Shown: piece after piece, positions 41,790-50,188 of the stretch | How positions within the stretch are numbered: position 1 is the stretch's first letter | Layout: every line of letters starts with the position of its first letter | Assembly: GCA_002309695.1 (NCBI GenBank) | Contig: DBXV01000023.1 | Coordinates: forward strand, 5,852 to 69,851 | From: Myxococcales bacterium UBA1203 | GTDB taxonomy: Bacteria; Myxococcota; Myxococcia; Myxococcales; UBA5297 | Direction: 5' to 3' | Length of the DNA stretch: 64,000 bases | Notes under the pieces: generated by a model | Databases searched by the model: none | What the model saw: the letters and a program-made list of their open reading frames with translations, nothing else | What the model was told of the DNA's origin: nothing | Translations under genes and position numbers: made by a program

Positions 41790-42419
41790 TCACTTCAAGG
41801 CGCTGTTCCCGCGCGCAAGTCCAAGAGCAGCCAATTCCTCGGGCGTATTCGCCGTCAGAATGGTCCCTTTCGACGCGCCAAAAATCCGGCGGTCCCGTTC
41901 AGGCGCAAGCCGGGCCAGCGAATCGCGAAACGAGACTGACTCCGTATCCTGCAAAACGCGCCGGGCCAATTCCGGAGACAGCGACACAGGATGGCCGCTG
42001 ACGCCGTTCCAGCCAGCCACGGCCAGGGGCACATCGGCCGCCTCCGCAGATAAAACCGCCTGAACATCCCGCGAAACAATTAAGGGATAATCAACGAGGT
42101 GCATCACAATCCGCGAAGGCCGAAACGCCAAAGCCGCCGCGAGCCCCGTCTTCACACTGGAAAGCTGCCCCCTCTGCCAATGGGGATTTCGAGCCAGCAA
42201 AACATTTTCGGGCAATTCCGAGGCAATTTCCGAAACATGACAGCCCGCGACGCAAATAAGCTGCGTACAGCCGCCTTCGCTCAATACAGCCGCCAAATGC
42301 TCCAAAAACGTCAGTGAGCCATCCTGCATGGGAATTAACGCTTTGGGACGCCCCATCCGGCTGGAAGCCCCTGCCGCCAAAATAACCCCCACAACAATTT
42401 TAGATGGATTCTGCGTCAT
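41790..42419 (-). CDS. MobA-like NTP transferase (MocA-type molybdenum cofactor nucleotidyltransferase family)
   Basis: 209 residues with the nucleotidyltransferase start VVGVILAAGASSRMGRPKALIPM, LARNPHWQRGQLSSVKTGLAAAL, the metal site region VMHLVDYPLI and GHPVSLSPELARRVL. Members of this group transfer CMP or GMP to molybdopterin (MocA, MobA) or activate other small molecules. No molybdoenzyme gene is nearby, so the substrate is open. Ribosome site is weak. G+C content here is already somewhat lower than further left. The tRNA-Leu gene lies directly upstream on the same strand with a terminator between. Confidence 0.82.
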   Translation of the reverse strand: MTQNPSKIVVGVILAAGASSRMGRPKALIPMQDGSLTFLEHLAAVLSEGGCTQLICVAGCHVSEIASELPENVLLARNPHWQRGQLSSVKTGLAAALAFRPSRIVMHLVDYPLIVSRDVQAVLSAEAADVPLAVAGWNGVSGHPVSLSPELARRVLQDTESVSFRDSLARLAPERDRRIFGASKGTILTANTPEELAALGLARGNSALK

Positions 42420-42473
42420 AAATCTCAGCTGAATTCGCCGTTAGTTAAAACTTCTAAAAAAACAGACTGCCTA

Positions 42474-42501
42474 TAAAAAAAGCCCCGTCAAAAGGGCTTT
42501 C
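42474..42501 (-). terminator. Terminator of the tRNA-Leu transcript
   Basis: Minus strand AAAGCCC / GGGCTTT stem followed by seven T, 10 bases after the tRNA 3' end. Confidence 0.75.
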
Positions 42502-42510
42502 TGCAATCCA

Positions 42511-42592
42511 TGGACGAGACGGGGGTCGAACCCGTATGTCTTTCGACACAGGCTTCTAAGACCTGCGTGTATGCCAGTTCCACCACTCGTCC
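42511..42592 (-). tRNA. tRNA-Leu (anticodon UAG)
   Basis: 82-nt class II tRNA on the minus strand. The acceptor stem GGACGAG/CTCGTCC pairs fully; the anticodon loop CTTAGAA gives UAG; a long variable arm (TGTCGAAAGACA) is present as required for leucine tRNA; the T arm reads ACGGGTTCGACCCCCGT. The CCA end is not encoded. Confidence 0.93.
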
Positions 42593-42712
42593 GGGAAGGG
42601 AATCAAAAGCTCGAAAAATTCTATGTTATTACTTAGCTAACTACTTCAGAGTGAGTCGATAAACAATATCTCTCATCTCATTATATTGTAGTAATAAAAT
42701 CTACACAACTAC

Positions 42713-43519
42713 CTATTTTTTGGGGCTCTCCTGTCCGCCTCCTTTTATCTTTTGTCCGGCTTGAACATCATTAGTTAAAAAACCAATCATATCCGCCATT
42801 TTTTCCAATAGGACTGGCTCGCTCCCCACGGGAAAACTTGAATACGCATTACTGCCACTGGCAACGAGATCAATTCTGCGATTCTCACCGAAATTAATAC
42901 TTACAATATTTGGGAATGGGGCTTTTTCACTGACAAACAGCTGCATATTCGTAGACCCCAGCTTTATAGATAGCGATGCACAATCAAATTTTCCTGCCAA
43001 TGTTTCTATTATAGTTAACTTTTCATTCTTTTCTATCGATTCACGCAGGATATTTTTAATTCTATTGCTCAACGAGCAGTCAGCTGGTGTATTCCTTTGA
43101 ACATCAGTTTTGGGAGTGACCGTCTTGGGGACTCTATAAATAACAGATCCAATCTTAATATCTTGCACTATCGCCCCGTCAGAATCCTTTTCTACATGCA
43201 CAGCTCGGGACCCAAGGTTATCAAACCAAACCTCAAGCCCTACAGTTCCGGAGTTCGAATTCTTCAAAAAAGACAATCGAAAACTCAAATCATTTTTTAT
43301 TCCATTCTCCATCGCAACATACTCTATCCAGCTATTGGGGACACCACCAGAAGTTATACTTGTAATTTCATCAAGCAACTGCGCTAAGGACAATTCCTGA
43401 TCACACTGTTTCTGATGTTCTGATTGTAAATTTTGTTTCAATCCACTTCCAGTGGTATTCGTTGTAACATTCAAGGGCAACACCACTAAAAATAAAGAAA
43501 CTATTAAAGAAAAACTCAT
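42713..43519 (-). CDS. Hypothetical exported protein of the AT-rich Tad-type cluster
   Basis: 268 residues with a hydrophobic N terminus (MSFSLIVSLFLVVLPLNV) and a hydrophilic remainder containing a few Cys (CDQEL, DCSLSN, FDCASL). It overlaps the upstream gene by ATGA (43516-43519). No family recognised. It is the last gene of a seven-gene AT-rich run of pilus-associated genes, which suggests a periplasmic accessory role, but nothing in the sequence defines it. Confidence 0.75.
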   Translation of the reverse strand: MSFSLIVSLFLVVLPLNVTTNTTGSGLKQNLQSEHQKQCDQELSLAQLLDEITSITSGGVPNSWIEYVAMENGIKNDLSFRLSFLKNSNSGTVGLEVWFDNLGSRAVHVEKDSDGAIVQDIKIGSVIYRVPKTVTPKTDVQRNTPADCSLSNRIKNILRESIEKNEKLTIIETLAGKFDCASLSIKLGSTNMQLFVSEKAPFPNIVSINFGENRRIDLVASGSNAYSSFPVGSEPVLLEKMADMIGFLTNDVQAGQKIKGGGQESPKK

Positions 43520-44220
43520 TTTTGTTGCATCCTCCCAACCAATATTACAGGACGGCCCACTCCATCAACGATAAAAGCTAAATTTCCTGTAGGCATTGAT
43601 GAGGTGACTGTTGCTGTTATTGAAAAACTAGATTCATCCTTATTACATGCTACAAAAATTGTTCCTGGGCGTTTTCGCTCTTTATCATCAGAAAGTTCTG
43701 TTATAGGTATATCTTGCTCATACACCTCTATATCAAATCCCTGCATAATACCATAATTTCTATAACCAGACCGTCTTTTGTTAAGTAAGCGTCGCAACTT
43801 CTCTATATTCTCAGGTGTACAGGGGTTTTCTAATAAAAACTTCTGAACAATAAGCATTGCATCCATCGTTAAAAGCACTGGTGACGCCTCATAGCGCTGA
43901 GGAACAAATAAATGACTCGTCCGCCCGTGTGACGTCCCCCCCCCTCCATTTTTATAAATTAATAAAAAAATGATGAAAATTGGGAACATATGAATCCATA
44001 CAGGCATCCTCCATGACATAAATGTAGCGCCAGAAAGCCAAAAAATATAGATTACAAGGATAAAAAAAAGCACACAGTTGTAGAAAATAAAAAGATCATC
44101 CTCAAAAAAATAACCTCTACTCGTTAATACATCAAAACATTTCCGAAAAGCGTCCGAATGAAAAGCTAGAATAAAAAAACAAATACTTCCATACAAAAAA
44201 AAACGCAAACCATTAAGCAT
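43516..44220 (-). CDS. Hypothetical membrane protein with a nine-G tract
   Basis: 234 residues. About three hydrophobic segments occupy the first 90 residues (FFLYGSICFFILAF, FYNCVLFFILVIYIFWLSGA, VWIHMFPIFIIFLLIY), followed by a soluble domain of about 140 residues. The coding strand contains nine consecutive G at 43944-43936 (KNGGGGT), just after the last span. A slip there would cut off the soluble domain, so the gene could be phase variable. GAGGAAGAG lies upstream of the ATG. Function unknown; position in the Tad-type cluster is the only clue. Confidence 0.75.
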   Translation of the reverse strand: MLNGLRFFLYGSICFFILAFHSDAFRKCFDVLTSRGYFFEDDLFIFYNCVLFFILVIYIFWLSGATFMSWRMPVWIHMFPIFIIFLLIYKNGGGGTSHGRTSHLFVPQRYEASPVLLTMDAMLIVQKFLLENPCTPENIEKLRRLLNKRRSGYRNYGIMQGFDIEVYEQDIPITELSDDKERKRPGTIFVACNKDESSFSITATVTSSMPTGNLAFIVDGVGRPVILVGRMQQK

Positions 44221-44261
44221 CTTACAAGCTCTTCCTCTTTTAAAAGTAACAGCACTCTGTG

Positions 44262-44441
44262 TTATGGAAATGGCAAAACAAGTAACATATAAAAAGCACG
44301 CGTATAATAATAATATGCTGACATCATACGCTCAAAAAAGAATGCTGACGCACCAAGAAGAGCCATAAACATTAATGCATACTCTGTTGCAGCTTGACCT
44401 ACTTTCTCAGAAAAAATCTTTGAAGCTTGTCTCTTTCTCAT
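44262..44441 (-). CDS. Small Flp-type (type IVb) pilin
   Basis: 59 residues, read by translating the minus strand from ATG 44441, which has AAGGAGG at ideal spacing. The product begins MRKRQASKIFSEKVG and continues QAATEYALMFMALLGASAFFF. The G|QAATEY junction followed by a hydrophobic helix is the class III prepilin signature of Flp pilins (G, then Glu and Tyr at +5/+6, cut by TadV-type peptidase). Length fits Flp. It lies between two other genes of the Tad-type cluster. Unusual is a Tyr run (YYYY) and a second hydrophobic stretch at the C terminus. Confidence 0.72.
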   Translation of the reverse strand: MRKRQASKIFSEKVGQAATEYALMFMALLGASAFFFERMMSAYYYYTRAFYMLLVLPFP

Positions 44442-44470
44442 AAAACCATCCTCCTTCTTTAAAAGTTAAT

Positions 44471-45256
44471 CTAGTTTCGAGAGGAATTATGAAGATTCAC
44501 TGTAATCATAACCCCCCTATGTGTATTATTTTGCAAGATGCTAAACTTCATAAATCTATCATGCTTCGATAACTCAATCACTGCAGAACCTTTCTTGTCA
44601 AAATCAGGTTTATACTCATTAATCTGCCAACCTTTTTTACCAAGAGAATCCCTAATATATCCCATACTCGCAAGCACATCAAACTTTGGTTCTATATAAC
44701 TAACAAAACCTCCTGCATCTTGGGCAGAAGCAACCTTAACAATCCCTATCGCATCTTCAGAAAAAGGAATTTCATTTGTATGAAGGGCAACATGTCCACT
44801 CATAAGCTTCCCATTAACCGGAATTATCGCAGGAAAAACTAACGTTTGTCCAGAGCTATCCAAGATAGAAATATTAAATTGCTCTTCCTGACTCGTCGAC
44901 AATGCATAAATATTGACCTCCGTTGCACTAATTTGTTCTACTACAGGCGTCAATGATTTTTTTCTAAAATATTTTACATAAAACGATCGAACTTCTTCAA
45001 GACTATCGTTCGTATAAAAATAAGACATCTTTATTGGCGTTTCATTCACTTGAATATCTTCTCCCATTGGATATTCCAATGCCCCCGGATACGCTGGAAT
45101 ACTATCCCTATTATAGTCATAAGCTCGCACACCAACGTTCGCATCGGCTATAGAACCATTTGATGCCCCCCCTCTCCCTAAATAAATTCCTCCCAAAAGC
45201 ATAAAACTACTCACAGAAAAAACACCCATTGTCTTAAAAACTGTCTTAAAGCCCAT
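44471..45256 (-). CDS. Hypothetical anchored periplasmic protein of the Tad-type cluster
   Basis: 261 residues with an N-terminal hydrophobic anchor (MGVFSVSSFMLLGGIYLG) and AAGGAG 9 bases before the ATG. The mature part contains PGALEYPMGEDIQVNETPIKMSYFYTNDSLEEVRSFYVKYF, a pattern I associate with unnamed proteins next to TadE/TadG genes in Myxococcota. A second alpha/beta unit follows (FDVLASMGYIRDSLGKKGWQINEY). No catalytic motif. Probably a periplasmic accessory protein of the pilus or secretion system. Confidence 0.75.
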   Translation of the reverse strand: MGFKTVFKTMGVFSVSSFMLLGGIYLGRGGASNGSIADANVGVRAYDYNRDSIPAYPGALEYPMGEDIQVNETPIKMSYFYTNDSLEEVRSFYVKYFRKKSLTPVVEQISATEVNIYALSTSQEEQFNISILDSSGQTLVFPAIIPVNGKLMSGHVALHTNEIPFSEDAIGIVKVASAQDAGGFVSYIEPKFDVLASMGYIRDSLGKKGWQINEYKPDFDKKGSAVIELSKHDRFMKFSILQNNTHRGVMITVNLHNSSRN

Positions 45257-45295
45257 TTGCCATCACTCCTTCCTACATACACATCTAAAACCGTT

Positions 45296-46555
45296 TTATA
45301 ACCCCGTAGAACTGCCAAAGCAGGTTTTCTGACTCTGATGCTGTGGTTGTGTACATCCCATATAATACGTTTTCCCTCCTTTTGACTGACGTGCGTAGAT
45401 ATTATAAATCGGGCTATCCGCTTCCTTATTGGTATCCTTATAAGCGTTAGTTTCAAAAGTTTTTGCCGCAGAGTTAGCGCTATCTTTCATCTTACTATCT
45501 TCCATAAACGGATCAGCAGTTGTTTTTGATGTAAAAGTAACGTCAGATTTTTTATGTCTAACATCACTTTCTCCGAGTCCTTTTAGTGCATATGAACGCA
45601 CCACTGGCTCAAATGGATTCCTGATATTTAAAAAATCTAAAATACCATCGAGATCACTTGAACTCCCCCCACTTCCCGAACCATTTCCTGAATCACCATT
45701 AAGCAAACTACTAATTGCACCAACTGCCCCTGCAAACATCATTTGTTTTACTTGTTTTTGATATATGTGACCAGTTCCACCATCACTAGCATTTTTACCA
45801 AAAGGGCCATAGTCAACATCCTTCCCATCTTTTAAATCCCATGCATCCACCAAAAGTTTTTGAGATGCAGAAACTACCGGTATTTTAGGTAGTAATTGCT
45901 CTCCCTTATAAATTGGGGCGCTTTTTGTAAATTTTAACTGCGTCGATGTTGTCACTGTGACAAAGCCCTCTACGTTCATCTTAAATAATTCGGAGTACAT
46001 CTTACTAGATGCACTATTTATAAACTTCATAAACTTACTTAAAATCCCACTCATGATGGAACTTTCACTAGAACCTTCGGGACCCGATCCACCAGAAGTA
46101 GCTACATCATTTGTATAAGGTGATTCATTACCAGACATCTCTACAGAAATAACACTTCCCGATTCACCAGATTCCTGCTTCGAAACTATCATATTTGAAA
46201 CTTTTTCATTATAGATTCCAGGCTGATTATATAACTCCTGAACAGAACTCGTTGCACTATTCAAATCATCTCCCCACCTATCATTTACTTCTTTCTTTAA
46301 AATTTTAATTTTTTTATTTATAAATTCTGAATGCTTATGGTTCTCCCAATCGGATATTTGCATAGCAGTCATTTCCCACGCTGCATATCGTGAGGCCTCT
46401 GCCATTTTAATATTTGCCAGTCCCATATCACAAAAAAACATCGCGTAAAAAACTATCGGAACAAAAACTAATGACAACACAGCGACCTCAACTGTCGCAG
46501 AGCCGGACTCATAACCTCTCATTATATACACTGCTTGCTTTTCTAATAATCTCAT
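45296..46555 (-). CDS. TadE-like pseudopilin-domain protein
   Basis: About 419 residues. The ATG at 46555 has AAGGA upstream and is preferred to a TTG at 46582 that overlaps the preceding stop. The N-terminal segment ESGSATVEVAVLSLVFVPIVFYAMFF is a TadE/TadG-type pseudopilin helix with the conserved Glu after the processing site. The rest is a long, Ser/Gly/Lys-rich extracytoplasmic part with a low-complexity Gly/Ser stretch (GDSGNGSGSGGSSSD). In Tad systems TadE-like proteins are minor components of the Flp pilus. Confidence 0.78.
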   Translation of the reverse strand: MRLLEKQAVYIMRGYESGSATVEVAVLSLVFVPIVFYAMFFCDMGLANIKMAEASRYAAWEMTAMQISDWENHKHSEFINKKIKILKKEVNDRWGDDLNSATSSVQELYNQPGIYNEKVSNMIVSKQESGESGSVISVEMSGNESPYTNDVATSGGSGPEGSSESSIMSGILSKFMKFINSASSKMYSELFKMNVEGFVTVTTSTQLKFTKSAPIYKGEQLLPKIPVVSASQKLLVDAWDLKDGKDVDYGPFGKNASDGGTGHIYQKQVKQMMFAGAVGAISSLLNGDSGNGSGSGGSSSDLDGILDFLNIRNPFEPVVRSYALKGLGESDVRHKKSDVTFTSKTTADPFMEDSKMKDSANSAAKTFETNAYKDTNKEADSPIYNIYARQSKGGKTYYMGCTQPQHQSQKTCFGSSTGL

Positions 46556-46578
46556 GTTTGTAATTCCTTTCTTGGATA

Positions 46579-48930
46579 TCAATGGGAAAGTAACGTTCCA
46601 ACTGCATCTGCAAGCGGTCCGCTAAGCATTCCCACAACCTCTCCCATACCTCCGAGGGAGCTACTAGCACCATCCGTCAACATCGGAGCCAATGGAGAAA
46701 GTTTGGGTTTCCAATATGGATTAAACATATTAGGAGGCTCTGCCCATGTTCCCGGTCTATGATAATAGACTTGAGATCTCGCCCATGAATGCATTCCCTT
46801 CGCAAAACTAAGCCCAACGCCATCCGCATTCATATGATCAAAGTTGAACTTGTTCTTGCATTCAAAATCTTTCATATCACAATCTATATGCTTTAAAGCT
46901 GTAGCCCCCTCTCCTACTTGACCAATAGATTGCATCGAAAAATCTTTTCCTCCAAAACCCAAGGCGGGCGAATTAGCCATAAACTTTGGCAACTTATTAG
47001 CTGCCGCCATAAATGATGGATACGGATCACTTCCGCTCTCTTGTTTCTTATTAAATCTATAAGCCTTAAAAGTCAGATATTTCGTAATTCCTGGATATAT
47101 ATGTCTAAGAGATTCCTTAGGGCCTGAGGAATTATGATCACTACAATCAATCTTAACCTCGGCAGGAAAACCACATACCCCCTCCTCCATGCCTTGCTGT
47201 GCATACTTTGAAGCCTCTTCTAATCCTTTCTTGGCAGCTTCAATACACTTATCTTTTATGTCATCACACGAAGTATCTTTATCTTCGCCTTCTTCTGTGA
47301 GAACATCACCACATTTTTTACAAGATTCATTATCTTCCGCAGATGCATTACCTTTTGTAGACAACCACTCATATCCACCAGTGCACGTTTTCCCTGTCAC
47401 GTTTCCTTCGGCATCTGTAGTATCTGTCCAGCCTTTGCATTCAGATTTACAACCATCCTTACAATTCTTGCGCGACTCATCGATTCCGTCACAAGCATCG
47501 TCACACATCGATTCGGCCATATCACTCGAATCAAACCAAGCAATTCCAACCTCAGAAAATCTACAATGGACTCGAAGTTCCTTATATTCATCTCTTCCCG
47601 TCAAAGGTTTATTCATTGCCTGGATTCCAACAGATTTAGACTCCGGCAACAATTCTCCCAACCCTTTACTCAACCAATGCATTGCTTTTTGAATAAAACC
47701 TGGCCAGCTTTTATTAGCAGCAAAAACAACCGACGACGAAACAAGGGCATTTCCAACGGACATACTTTTAACGGCACTAACCCCCTGAGAACTATGATAA
47801 ACATCTCCCACAAAAACCGGATTATATTTAGCAACTTTGGCTATCTCATAAATTCCACTCTTACCACCCAAAGCATGAATTCGATCTTTTGGGATACCAT
47901 CTGTCATCATCGTACCTTCCACAGAATACGATGTTATCTTCTTGATAAACGAATCGGAGTCACTATCACCTCCCGCAGCACCATTGATCAATCTATCTAC
48001 CAAAGAACCAATCCCCGCCTCACGTCGAGATTCCCAATTCTTATGCGTATTCTTATCAACTCCTGCACGAGAAGCATTTACTATTTCTGTCATAAGATGT
48101 TTGGCATTGGCTATACGCTCATCTGCCGCTGGCACATCATTATCTAAAGACATATACTGTGAAAACTTGGAAAGTAAGTTAACATCATCATACTCCTCCA
48201 CTATATTTGCATAAGAAACCGCACCAATACCATTCATCACCAAATTATATTTACTGGCAGCCCCCTCTGTGTTCACAGATGCCCCCGCTGTTCCTCGCAA
48301 CGCCGAAACATAGTAGTTATCCCCATCATTAGAAAAAGCGCTTTCTCCAAAACGGCCCATCATTAAAGCATATTCTGCCACTTGAATACCATACATGGCT
48401 TCATTGATGAGACCAATTCCTGCCACAGCAGGACCTATAATCATGTCAAGATAATTCATTCCCTTAGCCAATCCATTTATCAACTTCTGCACAAAACTTG
48501 CTACTTTTCCTATAACTTTCCCAATAACTACTAAAATCTCCCCCAAACCAAATATCCATGTCGTTGCCCGACCAACCACCCCTAACAAAAAAGCCGCAGA
48601 GAACAAGGATGCACATAATTGTGCTAACAAAACCATGATACTATCCAAATGGGTAACCATCGATTGAATGGCCATGGCGCAAACATGCTGTGCTACAATA
48701 GCCCTATTCATCCAAGATAACAAGTTTAAGGATCTAGCAATCATGGTTGCAGTGGTATATGCTGCATTATCTGCCGCATTTTGAAGTTGAATTTTTTCTT
48801 TAATTGCATATCCGAGTTGGGCCGTTGTTAAAATTCCTGCAGCCAATACAACTAACGCTACCGCACCAAAAATAATTGCCTGACCAGCATCTTCCCGTCT
48901 CAAAGACTGCCGAAAACTCGAGATCATCAT
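46579..48930 (-). CDS. TadG-like protein with Cys-rich insert
   Basis: 783 residues. The N terminus EDAGQAIIFGAVALVVLAAGILTTAQLGYAIKEKIQLQNAADNAAYTTATMIARSLN is the TadG-type Flp-assembly domain (hydrophobic helix, then the QNAADNAAY motif). A long extracytoplasmic part follows with several hydrophobic stretches (residues about 90-180). Near residue 480-570 is a dense cysteine region: CDDACDG, CKDGCKSECKGW, CTGGYEW, CKKCGD, CDDIKDKC, which suggests a disulfide-bonded knob. The opening helix overlaps none of the usual VWA domain and I see no MIDAS motif. The gene is AT-rich and precedes the second TadE-like gene. Confidence 0.78.
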   Translation of the reverse strand: MMISSFRQSLRREDAGQAIIFGAVALVVLAAGILTTAQLGYAIKEKIQLQNAADNAAYTTATMIARSLNLLSWMNRAIVAQHVCAMAIQSMVTHLDSIMVLLAQLCASLFSAAFLLGVVGRATTWIFGLGEILVVIGKVIGKVASFVQKLINGLAKGMNYLDMIIGPAVAGIGLINEAMYGIQVAEYALMMGRFGESAFSNDGDNYYVSALRGTAGASVNTEGAASKYNLVMNGIGAVSYANIVEEYDDVNLLSKFSQYMSLDNDVPAADERIANAKHLMTEIVNASRAGVDKNTHKNWESRREAGIGSLVDRLINGAAGGDSDSDSFIKKITSYSVEGTMMTDGIPKDRIHALGGKSGIYEIAKVAKYNPVFVGDVYHSSQGVSAVKSMSVGNALVSSSVVFAANKSWPGFIQKAMHWLSKGLGELLPESKSVGIQAMNKPLTGRDEYKELRVHCRFSEVGIAWFDSSDMAESMCDDACDGIDESRKNCKDGCKSECKGWTDTTDAEGNVTGKTCTGGYEWLSTKGNASAEDNESCKKCGDVLTEEGEDKDTSCDDIKDKCIEAAKKGLEEASKYAQQGMEEGVCGFPAEVKIDCSDHNSSGPKESLRHIYPGITKYLTFKAYRFNKKQESGSDPYPSFMAAANKLPKFMANSPALGFGGKDFSMQSIGQVGEGATALKHIDCDMKDFECKNKFNFDHMNADGVGLSFAKGMHSWARSQVYYHRPGTWAEPPNMFNPYWKPKLSPLAPMLTDGASSSLGGMGEVVGMLSGPLADAVGTLLSH

Positions 48931-49026
48931 GATAGCACCCGAAGCCCTTTACATTTCTATGTCACAAAAAATCTATTGACCCTTCTTAACCTACTCTCTC
49001 ACCCAACCACTATTCTCGCCTCTTCT

Positions 49027-50001
49027 TCACTTCCCCCCCACCGTTTCTCCACAACAATCCGTATCTGTTCCAGTAATTGAACACTTATATAAATTTGACT
49101 GCATTCTCATTGTATGAGCAGTAACCAATGGAATATAATAATATCTTCCAGGTAACATCGAAGCAAAAAAAACAGCTTTCCAATCATTATTTCGAAGCCC
49201 TTCATAATCTGTAGAACTTTGTGACCTATCGTTTGCATCTCCCGATATAGAAAAAGCAGCAGCCCCTTTCACCCAACCACTATAATTTTTAGCATCGAAT
49301 GCCAAAAAGGGACGAGGCCCTGTGCAGGTCGCTGTGTCCGAGCATTGAAAACTACCCCCAGTCATATTCGCAACCTGTCTCATCATAGCATTAAAGGTTT
49401 CAAAAGCCTGATACTTTTTCTTCAATTCCTTCGATCTAGTCTCAGCCCATGTATTCCAAATAACCCAGTTAGCAAAAGGAATTTTTAATCTAAAAAAGTA
49501 TGTCAGACGAATAGACAACTGTCCCAGACGTCTTTGTTTAAAAGCATCCCCCGAAAATGAATCAAAATCCAATTCAACTTCATCCTTTCCAAAATCTTCT
49601 TCTGTAGGGCTCAAAATATCAACATTGATAAGATGACGTCCCTGAAGTCCAAAACCCTCCACTTTAGCACTAATCAGCGCAACACCAGCCTGTAACAACA
49701 AATCCGTATAATTTTCGATTTTCCCCAACGGAATCATATCTGAGATAGGAGAACTAGGCTGCGTTGCAATCAATGATAACAAGGCCGCGTTGCGCATTTT
49801 AACCTTATTACCATTCCAAACCACTCCTGTTCGCGCCGCATTAAATGCAGCATACTCCATCATTAATCGGGTCTGATGAAGTATGGTCAGCTGAATAACC
49901 CCCAAAATCATAAAAACAATAAGTGGATAAATAATTGCCGTCTCGACGAGAGCCTGTCCTGCTTCTCTTTTGCTCCGGTATGTCTGAAATGAAGTTTTCA
50001 T
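49027..50001 (-). CDS. TadE-like pseudopilin-domain protein, first gene of the AT-rich cluster
   Basis: 324 residues from ATG 50001 (ACGAGG 6 bases upstream); an upstream ATG at 50058 lacks a ribosome site. KREAGQALVETAIIYPLIVFMILGVIQLTILHQTRLMMEYAAFNAARTG is a textbook TadE domain: Gly before the cut, Glu at +5, hydrophobic helix, then the Y-A-A-x-x-A-A-R-x-G motif. The C-terminal part has Cys (CSDTATC, CSITGTDTDCC). It begins the operon; its promoter should lie within 50,002-50,188. Confidence 0.85.
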   Translation of the reverse strand: MKTSFQTYRSKREAGQALVETAIIYPLIVFMILGVIQLTILHQTRLMMEYAAFNAARTGVVWNGNKVKMRNAALLSLIATQPSSPISDMIPLGKIENYTDLLLQAGVALISAKVEGFGLQGRHLINVDILSPTEEDFGKDEVELDFDSFSGDAFKQRRLGQLSIRLTYFFRLKIPFANWVIWNTWAETRSKELKKKYQAFETFNAMMRQVANMTGGSFQCSDTATCTGPRPFLAFDAKNYSGWVKGAAAFSISGDANDRSQSSTDYEGLRNNDWKAVFFASMLPGRYYYIPLVTAHTMRMQSNLYKCSITGTDTDCCGETVGGK

Positions 50002-50188
50002 GTGCTGCCTCGTTGGTCTGGAATGTCGATTGGATGACTCGATGTGCTGAGGACCCACCTACAGTTTTTCACGTCTAGTTTTGCACTCTTTCGAGGAAGA
50101 ATCCATCGGTCAGGTGGACATTTTGGGGGATTTTTTTGGGCAAAAATGGCCCGGTACGAGCGAGAAATCTCACCCAAAAAACTTTGTC

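Noticed and set aside
42511..50188. Classic tRNA-integrated mobile island
   Set aside because: The AT-rich block lies on the 5' side of tRNA-Leu, no integrase is present, and no second copy of the tRNA 3' end was found at the far boundary. Foreign origin remains possible but not by the usual tRNA 3'-end route.
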